A DNA stretch of 64,000 nt from Archivesica marissinica (GCA_014843695.1 CM026390.1:6844048-6908047); one strand, 5' to 3'; counted from the first letter of the stretch, positions 1 through 14,770 are shown. The notes: generated by a model from the sequence alone, not told the origin. Program-made: numbers and translations.

Positions 1-3000
1 TACACTTAGCTCTAGTGACAAGACACTTAGCACTAGTGACAATACACTTAGCACTGATGACAATACACTTAGCACTAGTGACAAGACACTTAGCACTAGT
101 GACAATACACTTAGCACTAGTGACAATACACTTAGCACTAGCAACAAGACACTTAGCACTAGCGACAATACATTTAGCACTGGCGACAATACACTTAGCA
201 CTAGTGACAATACACTTAGCACTAGCGACAATACACTTAGCACTAGCGGCAATACACTTAGCACTGGCGACAAGACACTTAGCACTAGTGACAAGACAGT
301 TAGCACTAGCAACAATACACTTAGCACTGGCGACAAGACATTTAGCACTAGCGACAAGACACTTAGCACTAGTGACAATACACTTAGCACTAATGACAAT
401 ACACTTAGCACTAGCGGCAATAAACTTAGCACTGGCATCAATACACTTAGCACTAGTGACAATACACTTAGCACTGGTGACAATACACTTAGCACTGGTG
501 ACAATACACTTAGCACTGACGAAAAGACACTTAGCACTAGTAACAATACACTTAGCACTAGCGACAATACACTTAGCACTAGTGACAATACACTTAGCAC
601 TAGTGACAATACACTTAGTACTAGCGACAATACATTTAGCAATGGCGACAATACACTTAGCACTAGTGACAATACAATTAGCACTAGCGACAATACACTT
701 AGGACTGACGACAAGACACTTAGCACTAGTGACAATACACTTAGCACTAGTGACAATACACTTAGCACTAGTGACAATACACTTAGCACTGAAGACAATA
801 CACTTAGCACTAGCAACAATACACTTAGCATTAGTGACAAGACACTTAGCACTAGTGACAATACACTTAGCACTGACGACAATACACTTAGCACTAGTGA
901 CAATACACATAGCACTAGTGACAATACACTTAGCACTAGTGACAATACACTTAGCACTAGTGACAAGACACTTAGCACTAGCGACAATACATTTAGCACT
1001 GGCAACAATACACTTAGCACTAGTGACAATACACTTAGCACTAGCGACAATACACTTAGCACTGACGACAAGACACTTAGCACTAGTGACAATACAATTA
1101 GCACTAGTGACAATACACTTAGCACTAGTGACAATACACTTAGCACTGACGACAATACACTTAGCACTGGCGACAAGACATTTAGCACTGGCGACAAGGC
1201 ACTTAGCACTAGCGACAAGACATTTAGCACTGGCGTCAAGGCACTTAGCACTAGCGGCATGACATTTAGCACTAGCGGCATGATATTTAGCACTAGCGGC
1301 ATGACATTTAGCACTAGTGGCATGTCATTTAGCACTAGCGGCATGACATTTAGCACTAGCGGCATGACATTTAGCACTAGCGGCAAGATATTTAGCACTA
1401 GCGGCAAAACATTTAGTACTAGCGGCATGACATTTAGCACTAGCGGCATGACATTTAGCACTAGCGGCAAGACATTTAGCACTAGCGGCATGACATTTAG
1501 CACTAGTGGCATGACATTTAGCACTAGTGGCAAGACATTTAGCACTAGCGGCATGACATTTAGCACTAGCAGCAAGACATTTAGCACTAGCGACAATACA
1601 CTTAGCACTAGCGACAATACACTTAGCACTAGCAACAAGACACTTAGCACTAGCGACAAGACACTTAGCACTAGCAACAATACACTTAGCACTAGCGACA
1701 AGACACATAGCACTAGTGACAATACACTTAGCACTAGTGACAATACACTTAGCACTAGCAACAAGACACTTAGCACTAGCGACAATACATTTAGCACTAG
1801 CGACAATACACTTAGCACTAGCAACAAGACACTTAGCACTAGCGACAAGACACTTAGCACTAGCAACAATACACTTAGCACTAGCGACAAGACACATAGC
1901 ACTAGTGACAATACACTTAGCACTAGTGACAATACACTTAGCACTAGCAACAAGACACTTAGCACTAGCGACAATACATTTAGCACTGGCGACAATACAC
2001 TTAGCACTAGTGACAATACACTTAGCACTAGCGACAATACACTTAGCACTAGCGGCAATACACTTAGCACTGGCAACAAGACACTTAGCACTAATGACAA
2101 TACACTTAGCACTAGCGGCAATACACTTAGCACTGGCGACAATACACTTAGCACTAGTGACAATACACTTAGCACTGGTGACAATACACTTAGCACTGGT
2201 GACAATACACTTAGCACTGACGACAAGACACTTAGCACTAGTGACAATATACTTAGCACTAGCGACAATACACTTTGCACTAGCGACAATACACTTTGCA
2301 CTAGTGACAATACACTTAGCACTAGTGACAATACATTTAGCACTGGCGACAATACACTTAGCACTAGTGACAATACACTTAGCACTAGTGACAATACACT
2401 TAGCACTAGTGACAATACACTTAGCACTGACGACAATACACTTAGCACTAGCAATGATACACTTAGCTCTAGTGACAAGACACTTAGCACTAGTGACAAT
2501 ACACTTAGCACTGATGACAATACACTTAGCACTAGTGACAAGACACTTAGCACTAGTGACAATACACTTAGCACTAGTGACAATACACTTAGCACTAGCA
2601 ACAAGACACTTAGCACTAGCGACAATACATTTAGCACTGGCGACAATACACTTAGCACTAGTGACAATACACTTAGCACTAGCGACAATACACTTAGCAC
2701 TAGCGGCAATACACTTAGCACTGGCGACAAGACACTTAGCACTAGTGACAAGACAGTTAGCACTAGCAACAATACACTTAGCACTGGCGACAAGACATTT
2801 AGCACTAGCGACAAGACACTTAGCACTAGTGACAATACACTTAGCACTAATGACAATACACTTAGCACTAGCGGCAATAAACTTAGCACTGGCATCAATA
2901 CACTTAGCACTAGTGACAATACACTTAGCACTGGTGACAATACACTTAGCACTGGTGACAATACACTTAGCACTGACGAAAAGACACTTAGCACTAGTAA

Positions 3001-3986
3001 CAATACACTTAGCACTAGCGACAATACACTTAGCACTAGTGACAATACACTTAGCACTAGTGACAATACACTTAGCACTAGCGACAATACATTTAGCAAT
3101 GGCGACAATACACTTAGCACTAGTGACAATACAATTAGCACTAGCGACAATACACTTAGGACTGACGACAAGACACTTAGCACTAGTGACAATACACTTA
3201 GCACTAGTGACAATACACTTAGCACTAGTGACAATACACTTAGCACTGAAGACAATACACTTAGCACTAGCAACAATACACTTAGCATTAGTGACAAGAC
3301 ACTTAGCACTAGTGACAATACACTTAGCACTGACGACAATACACTTAGCACTAGTGACAATACACATAGCACTAGTGACAATACACTTAGCACTAGTGAC
3401 AATACACTTAGCACTAGTGACAAGACACTTAGCACTAGCGACAATACATTTAGCACTGGCAACAATACACTTAGCACTAGTGACAATACACTTAGCACTA
3501 GCGACAATACACTTAGCACTGACGACAAGACACTTAGCACTAGTGACAATACAATTAGCACTAGTGACAATACACTTAGCACTAGTGACAATACACTTAG
3601 CACTGACGACAATACACTTAGCACTGGCGACAAGACATTTAGCACTGGCGACAAGGCACTTAGCACTAGCGACAAGACATTTAGCACTGGCGTCAAGGCA
3701 CTTAGCACTAGCGGCATGACATTTAGCACTAGCGGCATGACATTTAGCACTAGCGGCATGACATTTAGCACTAGTGGCATGTCATTTAGCACTAGCGGCA
3801 TGACATTTAGCACTAGCGGCATGACATTTAGCACTAGCGGCAAGATATTTAGCACTAGCGGCATGACATTTAGCACTAGCGGCATGACATTTAGCACTAG
3901 CGACATGACATTTAGCACTAGCTGCATGACATTTAGCACTATCGGCAAAACATTTAGTACTAGCGGCATGACATTTAGCACTAGCA
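1..3986. repeat. 21-bp minisatellite array, about 190 units
   Basis: Uninterrupted head-to-tail copies of a 21-bp unit whose core is CTTAGCACTAGTGACAAT. Two unit types are visible: a CTT...GACAAT type through most of the array and a TTT...GGCATG type concentrated at 1255-1600 and 3710-3986. Differences between units are single-base substitutions. I saw no length change that breaks the 3-base phase, unlike the other arrays in this window. The array runs off the left edge of the window, so its true length is unknown. Confidence 0.97.
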
Positions 3987-4006
3987 GGTCATACATTATA
4001 CTATAA
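2..4006 (+). other. Open frame through the 21-bp array, ending outside it; possible repeat-protein tail
   Basis: Read from base 2 the array encodes a 7-residue repeat, T-L-S-T-S-D-N, shifting to T-F-S-T-S-G-M, and stays open for about 1,334 codons. It leaves the repeat through SRSYIIL and stops at 4004-4006. No start is visible because the frame is open at the window edge. A Ser/Thr-rich secreted or mucin-like protein would look like this. However, a second plus frame and a minus frame are also open over long stretches simply because the unit has no stop codons, and most variable sites (Leu/Phe, Asp/Gly/Asn, Asn/Lys/Met) change the residue. There is no signal peptide, splice site or nearby polyadenylation signal to support expression. 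I treat it as probably non-coding. Confidence 0.15.
2458..3862. repeat. Higher-order duplication of bases 1-1405 within the 21-bp array
   Basis: The order of variant units at 1-1405 recurs nearly base for base at 2458-3862, an offset of 2,457 bp or exactly 117 units. For example, the rare CTCTAGTGAC unit at 10 recurs at 2467. One difference is a T/C change near 619 and 3076. A smaller nine-unit (189-bp) duplication is visible near 1702 and 1891. Confidence 0.9.
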
Positions 4007-4365
4007 AGTAGTTTTGAATATATTATTTATAATGAATTTTATGTTATCATTATCGGTATTAATCTTTTCTTTATAAAGTAGAAGGATTATTCTTTAAACC
4101 AATAGGAATCCTTGCTGGTTGTATTACACATGTGCTAATACAACCAAATATGTCATGGCTGTATGAAAGTGAATACAAGTAAACTTATGTTATAAAAGCT
4201 TATATGAAATGAAAACTTGTGTCATATTCTCCATACAGTGCATTATTTGTCTAAGTAAATTAAGGTACTTTAACCTGTCTTAAATAGCCTATAAGCTATG
4301 CTCAGATTTTACAAAATTCTTAAATTATCCTTGTAGATAAACTAGAAGACAGCTGGAAGAAAGAC
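4007..4365. other. AT-rich single-copy spacer
   Basis: Between the 21-bp array and the next short array there is AT-rich sequence with no credible ORF. The only structure I see is the perfect hairpin listed separately. Confidence 0.7.
4117..4145. repeat. Perfect 10-bp inverted repeat (hairpin)
   Basis: GGTTGTATTA and TAATACAACC flank a 9-nt loop (CACATGTGC). The loop itself contains the palindrome CACATGTG. It could be a MITE remnant or a chance hairpin; no function is implied. Confidence 0.6.
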
Positions 4366-4567
4366 ACAGCTACTACTACTGTGTCAGACCAGGAATACTG
4401 TGTCAGACCAGGAATACTGTGTCAGACCAGGAATACTGTGTCAGACCAGGAATACTGTCAGACCAGGAATACTGTGTCAGACCAGGAATAGCTGACACAG
4501 CTACTACTACTGTGTCAGACCAGGAATAGCTGACACAGCTACTACTACTGTGTCAGACCAGGAATAG
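4366..4567. repeat. Short composite tandem repeat (19-bp and 38-bp units)
   Basis: About six copies of ACTGTGTCAGACCAGGAAT are followed by two or three larger units that add AGCTGACACAGCTACTACT. In the larger units CTGACACAG and CTGTGTCAG form an inverted repeat around CTACTACTA, so each can fold as a hairpin. One unit has lost two bases near 4459. Confidence 0.9.
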
Positions 4568-5399
4568 CTTTGCTTATTTTCACTGAAGCTTGTTATTGAA
4601 AGGCCAGGAACCTTCGGAATATTTGAATAAAATATAATTGTTTTCCAAATTATTCCCTGTGTGTACGATTTTATTGCGACAACCCCACCCCCTCATACAT
4701 TTTATATGTGTAAATAACAACTTGCAATTTTTTAGTGTTGAAACGGCTATTGTAACCGTGTGTGGTCCTGGGGCAAAATATATGGTTATAATAGGACCAA
4801 TGCCTGCAACCATACACTTTCGTAAGAAGTGACTGACTGACTGTTTAACAAATGTAATCTATTTAACTCTATTGATTACAACAGGTTGAGTGGTTCTAGT
4901 TCTGTATCTTTTATTTGTATCTGGATATAAATAAGATGCAGAATTGGAATTACTTTTCCTGTTAGGCGCTATATGACCTATGATATGTCACAGTGCCCTA
5001 AATCCCAACTCATCAATTCATGGTAATTCTGGAACCAAAAGGGTGATCATTTAAGGGATATTACATGCATGCTGCAGTTAGCATGTCTGAACTTAAGCTA
5101 ACTCGGTACATTCACCATATGAACCTTCTACTTATCTGAACCCCAAGGTTGCATAATGCTTGCAGAGCCTTGCTAATGGCTGATATGGTAAGAGCACTAT
5201 TTGGCAAATTGACAAATAGCCTGTGCTTTTGGTAAGGAGACATATTCCCCTGAAGTATACTCAATATTATCAATTCTCATCCTTGAATTTCCAGGAGTAT
5301 CATTATCAAATGCAAAGCATCCACTCACCATGCAGAATATGTTACAAGCAGATAAGCATGCTGCAGAGGGTGACTAACAGCCAATGGGTGCATACAGAA
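4568..5399. other. Single-copy spacer, no gene recognised
   Basis: Only short ORFs (under 80 codons) occur on either strand, with no recognisable motif, splice structure or repeat. I see no supportable feature here. Confidence 0.6.
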
Positions 5400-8300
5400 T
5401 ATATAGCCCGAGACATCATACACAGCCTAAAGCGAACCTGAAACTCACCCTGAAGCGGCAGTAATGTACAGCGGTTTAACCTGAGACATCAGATACAGCT
5501 TAAAACGAACCTGAAACTCACTCTGAAGTGGAAGTAATGTACAGCGGTTTAACCGGAGACATCCCTACATGACATAAACCAAACCTGAAACTCACCCTGA
5601 AGCGGCAGTAATGTACAGCGGTTTAACAAGACACATCAATACATGACATAAAATGAACCTGAAACTCACCCTGAAGTGGCAGTAATGTACAGTGGTTTAG
5701 CCCGAGATCATATACAGCCTAAAACGAACCTGAAACTCACCCTGAAGTGGCAGTAATGTACAGTGGTTTAGCCTGAGACATCCATACATGACATAAAATG
5801 AACCTGAAACTCACCCTGAAGCGGCAGTAATGTACAGCGGTTTAACCTGAGACATCAGATACAGCTTAAAACGAACCTGAAACTCACTCTGAAGTGGAAG
5901 TAATGTACAGCGGTTTAACCCGAGACATCCATACATGACATAAACCGAACCTGAAACTCACCCTGAAGTGGCAGTAATGTACAGTGGTTTAACCTGAGAC
6001 ATCCCTACATGACCTAAGACGAACCTGAAACTCACCCTGAAGTGGCAGTAATGTACAGTGGTTTAGCCCGAGATATCATATACGGCCTAAAACGAACCTG
6101 AAACTCACCCTGAAGTGGCAGTAATGTACAGTGGTTTAACCCGAGACATCCATACATGACCTAAGACGAACCTGAAACTCACCCTGAAGTGGCAGTAATG
6201 TACAGTGGTTTAGCCCGAGACATCCATACATGACATAAAATGAACCTGAAACTCACCCTGAAGTGGCAGTAATGTACAGTGGTTTAACCCGAGACATCCA
6301 TACATGACCTAAGACGAACCTGAAACTCACCCTGAAGTGGCAGTAATGTACAGTGGTTTAGCCCGAGATATCATATACGGCCTAAAATGAACCTGAAACT
6401 CACCCTGAAGTGGCAGTAATGTACAGAGGTTTAACCTGAGACATCAGATACAGCTTAAAACGAACCTGAAACTCACCCTGAAGTGGCAGTAATGTACAGT
6501 GGTTTAACCCGAGACATCCATACATGACCTAATACGAACCTGAAACTCACCCTGAAGTGGCAGTAATGTACAGAGGTTTAACCTGAGACATCAGATACAG
6601 CTTAAAACGAACCTGAAACTCACCCTGAAGTGGCAGTAATGTACAGTGGTTTAACCTGAGACATCCCTACATGACCTAAGACGAACCTGAAACTCACCCT
6701 GAAGTGGCAGTAATGTACAGTGGTTTAGCCTGAGACATCTATACATGACATAAAATGAACCTGAAACTCACCCTGAAGTGGCAGTAATGTACAGATGTTT
6801 AACCTGAGACATCAGATACAGCTTAAAACGAACCTGAAACTCACCCTGAAGTGGCAGTAATGTACAGTGGTTTAACCCGAGACATCCCTACATGACCTAA
6901 GACGAACCTGAAACTCACCCTGAAGTGGCAGTAATGTACAGTGGTTTAGCCTGAGACATCCATACATGACATAAAATGAACCTGAAACTTACCCTGAAGT
7001 GGCAGTAATGTACAGTGGTTTAACCCGAGACATCCATACATGACCTAAGACGAACCTGAAACTCACCCTGAAGCGGCAGTAATGTACAGCGGTTTAACCA
7101 GACACATCAATACATGACATAAAATGAACCTGAAACTCACCCTGAAGTGGCAGTAATGTACAGTGGTTTAACCCGAGACATCCATACATGACATAAAATG
7201 AACCTGAAACTCACCCTGAAGTGGCAGTAATGTACAGTGGTTTAACCCGAGACATCCATACATGACCTAAGATGAACCTGAAACTCACCCTGAAGTGGCA
7301 GTAATGTACAGTGGTTTAGCCCGAGACATCCATACATGACCTAAGACGAACCTGAAACTCACCCTGAAGTGGCAGTAATGTACAGTGGTTTAGCCCGAGA
7401 TATCATATACGGCCTAAAACGAACCTGAAACTCACCCTGAAGTGGCAGTAATGTACAGTGGTTTAACCCGAGACATCCATACATGACCTAAGACGAACCT
7501 GAAACTCACCCTGAAGTGGCAGTAATGTACAGTGGTTTAGCCCGAGACATCCATACATGACATAAAATGAACCTGAAACTCACCCTGAAGTGGCAGTAAT
7601 GTACAGTGGTTTAACCCGAGACATCCATACATGACATAAAATGAACCTGAAACTCACCCTGAAGCGGAAGTAATGTACAGCGGTTTAACCTGAGACATCA
7701 GATACAGCTTAAAACGAACCTGAAACTCACCCTGAAGTGGAAGTAATGTACAGTGGTTTAGCCCGAGACATCCATACATGACATAAAATGAACCTGAAAC
7801 TCACCCTGAAGTGGCAGTAATGTACAGTGGTTTAACCCGAGACATCCATACATGACCTAAGATGAACCTGAAACTCACCCTGAAGTGGCAGTAATGTACA
7901 GTGGTTTAACCTGAGACATCCATACATGACCTAAGACGAACCTGAAACTCACCCTGAAGTGGCAGTAATGTACAGTGGTTTAGCCCGAGATATCATATAC
8001 GGCCTAAAATGAACCTGAAACTCACCCTGAAGTGGCAGTAATGTAGTGGTTTAACCCGAGACATCCATACATGACCTAAGACGAACCTGAAACTCACCCT
8101 GAAGTGGAAGTAATGTACAGTGGTTTAGCCTGAGACATCCATACATGACATAAAATGAACCTGAAACTCACCCTGAAGCGGCAGTAATGTACAGCGGTTT
8201 AACCAGACACATCCATACATGACCTAAGATGAACCTGAAACTCACCCTGAAGTGGCAGTAATGTACAGTGGTTTAGCCCGAGACATCCATACATGACATA

Positions 8301-11300
8301 AAATGAACCTGAAACTCACCCTGAAGTGGCAGTAATGTACAGTGGTTTAGCCCAAGATCATATACAGCCTAAAACGAACCTGAAACTCACCCTGAAGTGG
8401 CAGTAATGTACAGTGGTTTAACCCGAGACATCCATACATGACCTAAGACGAACCTGAAACTCACCCTGAAGTGGAAGTAATGTACAGTGGTATAGCCCGA
8501 GACATCCATACATGACATAAAATGACCCTGAAACTCACCCTGAAGCGGAAGTAATGTACAGCGGTTTAACCTGAGACATCAGATACAGCTTAAAACGAAC
8601 CTGAAACTCACTCTGAAGTGGAAGTAATGTACAGCGGTTTAACCCGAGACATCCATACATGACATAAACCGAACCTGAAACTCACCCTGAAGTGGCAGTA
8701 ATGTACAGTGGTTTAACCTGAGACATCCCTACATGACCTAAGACGAACCTGAAACTCACCCTGAAGTGGCAGTAATGTACAGTGGTTTAGCCCGAGATAT
8801 CATATACGGCCTAAAACGAACCTGAAACTCACCCTGAAGTGGCAGTAATGTACAGTGGTTTAACCCGAGACATCCATACATGACCTAAGACGAACCTGAA
8901 ACTCACCCTGAAGTGGAAGTAATGTACAGTGGTTTAGCCTGAGACATCCATACATGACATAAAATGAACCTGAAACTCACCCTGAAGCAGCAGTAATGTA
9001 CAGCGGTTTAACCAGACACATCAATACATGACCTAAGACGAACCTGAAACTCACCCTGAAGTGGCAGTAATGTACAGTGGTTTAACCCGAGACATCCATA
9101 CATGACCTAAGACGAACCTGAAACTCACACTGAAGTGGAAGTAATGTACAGTGGTTTAACCTGAGACATCCATACATGACCTAAGACGAACCTGAAACTC
9201 ACCCTGAAGTGGCAGTAATGTACAGTGGTTTAGCCCGAGATATCATATACGGCCTAAAATGAACCTGAAACTCACCCTGAAGCGGCAGTAATGTACAGTG
9301 GTTTAACCAGACACATCAATACATGACATAAAATGAACCTGAAACTCACCCTGAAGTGGCAGTAATGTACAGTGGTTTAGCCCAAGATCATATACAGCCT
9401 AAAACGAACCTGAAACTCACCCTGAAGTGGCAGTAATGTACAGTGGTTTAACCCGAGACATCCATACATGACCTAAGACGAACCTGAAACTCACCCTGAA
9501 GTGGAAGTAATGTACAGTGGTATAGCCCGAGACATCCATACATGACATAAAATGACCCTGAAACTCACCCTGAAGCGGAAGTAATGTACAGCGGTTTAAC
9601 CTGAGACATCAGATACAGCTTAAAACGAACCTGAAACTCACTCTGAAGTGGAAGTAATGTACAGCGGTTTAACCCGAGACATCCATACATGACATAAACC
9701 GAACCTGAAACTCACCCTGAAGTGGCAGTAATGTACAGTGGTTTAACCTGAGACATCCCTACATGACCTAAGACGAACCTGAAACTCACCCTGAAGTGGC
9801 AGTAATGTACAGTGGTTTAGCCCGAGATATCATATACGGCCTAAAACGAACCTGAAACTCACCCTGAAGTGGCAGTAATGTACAGTGGTTTAACCCGAGA
9901 CATCCATACATGACCTAAGACGAACCTGAAACTCACCCTGAAGTGGCAGTAAGTACAGTGGTTTAGCCGAGACATCCATACATGACATAAAATGAACCTG
10001 AAACTCACCCTGAAGTGGCAGTAATGTACAGTGGTTTAACCCGAGACATCCTTAATGACCTAAGATGAACCTGAAACTCACCCTGAAGTGGCAGTAATGT
10101 ACAGTGGTTTAACCTGAGACATCCATACATGACCTAAGACGAACCTGAAACTCACCCTGAAGTGGCAGTAATGTACAGTGGTTTAGCCTGAGACATCCAT
10201 ACATGACCCAAGACGAACCTGAAACTCACCCTGAGGTGGCAGTAATGTACAGAGGTTTAACCTGAGACATCAGATACAGCTTAAAACGAACCTGAAACTC
10301 ACCCTGAAGTGGCAGTAATGTACAGTGGTTTAACCCGAGACATCCATACATGCCTAAAACGAACCTGAAACTCACCCTGAAGTGGCAGTAATGTACAGTG
10401 GTTTAACCCGAGACATCCATACATGACCTAAGACGAACCTGAAACTCACCCTGAAGTGGCAGTAATGTACAGTGGTTTAGCCCGAGACATCCATACATGA
10501 CATAAAATGAACCTGAAACTCACCCTGAAGTGGCAGTAATGTACAGTGGTTTAACCCGAGACATCCATACATGACCTAAAACGAACCTGAAACTCACCCT
10601 GAAGTGGAAGTAATGTACAGCGGTTTAACCCGAGACATCCATACATGACATAAAACGAACCTGAAACTCACCCTGAAGTGGCAGTAATGTACAGTGGTTT
10701 AACCTGAGACATCCATACATGACCTAAGACGAACCTGAAACTCACCCTGAAGTGGCAGTAATGTACAGTGGTTTAGCCCGAGATATCATATACGGCCTAA
10801 AACGAACCTGAAACTCACCCTGAAGTGGCAGTAATGTACAGTGGTTTAACCCGAGACATCCATACATGACCTAAGACGAACCTGAAACTCACCCTGAAGT
10901 GGCAGTAATGTACAGTGGTTTAGCCCGAGACATCCATACATGACATAAAATGAACCTGAAACTCACCCTGAAGTGGCAGTAATGTACAGTGGTTTAACCC
11001 GAGACATCCATACATGACCTAAGATGAACCTGAAACTCACCCTGAAGTGGCAGTAATGTACAGTGGTTTAACCTGAGACATCCCTACATGACCTAAGATG
11101 AACCTGAAACTCACCCTGAAGTGGCAGTAATGTACAGTGGTTTAGCCTGAGACATCCATACATGACCCAAGACGAACCTGAAACTCACCCTGAGGTGGCA
11201 GTAATGTACAGAGGTTTAACCTGAGACATCAGATACAGCTTAAAACGAACCTGAAACTCACCCTGAAGTGGCAGTAATGTACAGTGGTTTAACCCGAGAC

Positions 11301-14300
11301 ATCCATACATGACCTAAGACGAACCTGAAACTCACCCTGAAGTGGCAGTAATGTACAGTGGTTTAGCCTGAGACATCCATACATGACATAAAATGAACCT
11401 GAAACTCACCCTGAAGTGGCAGTAATGTACAGTGGTTTAACCCGAGACATCCATACATGACCTAAGACGAACCTGAAACTCACCCTGAAGTGGCAGTAAT
11501 GTACAGTGGTTTAGCCCGAGACATCCATACATGACATAAAATGAACCTGAAACTCACCCTGAAGTGGCAGTAATGTACAGTGGTTTAGCCCGAGACATCC
11601 ATACATGACCTAAGACGAACCTGAAACTCACCCTGAAGTGGCAGTAATGTACAGTGGTTTAGCCCGAGATCATATACAGCTTAAAACGAACCTGAAACTC
11701 ACCCTGAAGTGGCAGTAATGTACAGTGGTTTAACCCGAGACATCCATACATGACCTAAGACGAACCTGAAACTCACCCTGAAGTGGAAGTAATGTACAGT
11801 GGTATAGCCTGAGACATCCATACATGACATAAAATGACGAAGGGAGAACCTGAAACTCACCCTGAAGTGGCAGTAATGTACAGTGGTTTAACCAACATCT
11901 ACATGAAGAACCTGAAACTCACCCTGAAGTGGCAGTAATGTACAGTGGTTTAACCTGAGACATCCATACATGACCTAAGACGAACCTGAAACTCACCCTG
12001 AAGTGGCAGTAATGTACAGTGGTTTAGCCGAGACATCCATACATGACCTAAGACGAACCTGAAACTCACCCTGAAGGGCAGTAATGTACAGCGGTTTAAC
12101 CCGAGACATCAACAGCTAAAACATACATGACTAAAACGAACCTGAAACTCACCCTGAAGTGGCAGTAATGTACAGTGGTTTAACCCGAGACATCCATACA
12201 TGACCTAAGACGAACCTGAAACTCACCCTGAAGTGGCAGTAATGTACAGTGGTTTAGCCCGAGATATCATATACGGCCTAAAATGAACCTGAAACTCACC
12301 CTGAAGTGGCAGTAATGTACAGTGGTTTAACCCGAGACATCCATACATGACATAAAACGAACCTGAAACTCACCCTGAAGTGGCAGTAATGTACAGTGGT
12401 TTAGCCCGAGACATCCATACATGACCTAAACGAACCTGAAACTCACCCTGAAGTGGCAGTAATGTACAGTGGTTTAACCCGAGACATCCATACATGACCT
12501 AAGACGAACCTGAAACTCACCCTGAAGTGGCAGTAATGTACAGTGGTTTAACCCGAGACATCCATACATGACCTAAGACGAACCTGAAACTCACCCTGAA
12601 GTGGCAGTAATGTACAGTGGTTTAGCCCGAGACATCCATACATGACCTAAAACGAACCTGAAACTCACCCTGAAGTGGCAGTAATGTACAGTGGTTTAAC
12701 CCGAGACATCCATACATGACATAAAATGAACCTGAAACTCACCCTGAAGTGGCAGTAATGTACAGTGGTTTAGCCCGAGATCATATACAGCCTAAAACGA
12801 ACCTGAAACTCACCCTGAAGTGGCAGTAATGTACAGTGGTTTAACCCGAGACATCCATACATGACCTAAGACGAACCTGAAACTCACCCTGAAGTGGCAG
12901 TAATGTACAGTGGTTTAGCCCGAGACATCCATACATGACATAAAATGAACCTGAAACTCACCCTGAAGTGGCAGTAATGTACAGCGGTTTAACCTGAGAC
13001 ATCAGATACAGCTTAAAACGAACCTGAAACTCACCCTGAAGTGGCAGTAATGTACAGTGGTTTAACCCGAGACATCCATACATGACATAAAACGAACCTG
13101 AAACTCACCCTGAAGTGGCAGTAATGTACAGTGGTTTAACCCGAGACATCCATACATGACCTAAGACGAACCTGAAACTCACCCTGAAGTGGCAGTAATG
13201 TACAGTGGTTTAGCCCGAGACATCATATACGGCCTAAAACGAACCTGAAACTCACCCTGAAGTGGCAGTAATGTACAGTGGTTTAACCCGAGACATCCAT
13301 ACATGACCTAAGACGAACCTGAAACTCACCCTGAAGTGGCAGTAATGTACAGTGGTTTAGCCCGAGACATCCATACATGACATAAAATGAACCTGAAACT
13401 CACCCTGAAGTGGCAGTAATGTACAGTGGTTTAACCCGAGACATCCATACATGACCTAAGATGAACCTGAAACTCACCCTGAAGTGGCAGTAATGTACAG
13501 TGGTTTAACCCGAGACATCCATACATGACCTAAGACGAACCTGAAACTCACCCTGAAGTGGCAGTAATGTACAGTGGTTTAGCCCGAGACATCCATACAT
13601 GACATAAAATGAACCTGAAACTCACCCTGAAGTGGCAGTAATGTACAGTGGTTTAACCCGAGACATCCATACATGACCTAAGACGAACCTGAAACTCACC
13701 CTGAAGTGGCAGTAATGTACAGTGGTTTAACCCGAGACATCAATACATGACCTAAGACGAACCTGAAACTCACCCTGAAGTGGCAGTAATGTACAGTGGT
13801 TTAGCCGAGACATCCATACATGACCTAAAATGAACCTGAAACTCACCCTGAAGTGGCAGTAATGTACAGTGGTTTAGCCGAGACATCCATACATGACATA
13901 AAATGAACCTGAAACTCACCCTGAAGTGGCAGTAATGTACAGTGGTTTAGCCCGAGACATCCATACATGACCTAAAGAACCTGAAACTCACCCTGAAGTG
14001 GCAGTAATGTACAGTGGTTTAGCCCGAGACATCCATACATGACCTAAGACGAACCTGAAACTCACCTGAAGTGGAAGTAATGTACAGTGGTTTAGCCCAG
14101 ACATATCAGCTAAAATGAACCTGAAACTCACCCTGAAGTGGCAGTAATGTACAGTGGTTTAGCCCGAGACATCCATACATGACATAAAATGAACCTGAAA
14201 CTCACCCTGAAGTGGCAGTAATGTACAGTGGTTTAACCCGAGACATCCATACATGACCTAAGACGAACCTGAAACTCAACCTGAAGTGGCAGTAGTAATG

Positions 14301-14770
14301 TACAGCGGGTTAACATGAGAATCAGAATTACAGCTTTAAATACGAACCTGAAACCACTCGGAAGTGGAAGTAAGGTACAGCGGTTGAAACCGAGACAATC
14401 CATACATGACAACAGAACCGGAAACTCAACCTGAAGTGTCAGTAATGTACGTGGTTTAACCTGAGAATCCCTACATGACCTAAGACAGACCGGGAAATCA
14501 CCTGGAAGTGCAGTAATGTACAGGGTTAGCCCGGAGATATCATTAACGGCCTAAAAAACTGAAACTGAAAAATCACCCTGAAGTTGCAGTAATGTACAGT
14601 GGTTTAGCCCGAGACATCATATACGGCCTAAAACGAACCTGACAGTCACCCTGAAGTGGCAGTAATGTACAGTGGTTTAGCCCGAGACATCATATACGGC
14701 CTAAAACGAACCTGAAAGTAAATCTGAAGTGGCAGTAATGTACAGTGGTTTAACACGAGACATCCATACA
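5400..14770. repeat. 74-bp satellite array, about 125 units
   Basis: Each unit carries CCTGAAACTCACCCTGAAG, then GGCAGTAATGTACAGTGG, then one of several variable segments: CATCCATACATGACCTAAGA, CATCCATACATGACATAAAA, CATCAGATACAGCTTAAAA or ATCATATACGGCCTAAAA. The order of variants gives higher-order repeats: a rare GTGGTATAGCC unit with its neighbours recurs at 8491 and 9521 (about 14 units apart), and a block near 5870 recurs near 8600 and 9640. The unit is not a multiple of three and has stops, so it is non-coding. Sequence quality falls at about 14281-14600 next to the gap. The array continues into the gap. Confidence 0.97.

Noticed and set aside
1325..3367. 680-codon minus-strand frame rich in AKCIVTS
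   Set aside because: Shadow of the 21-bp minisatellite on the opposite strand.
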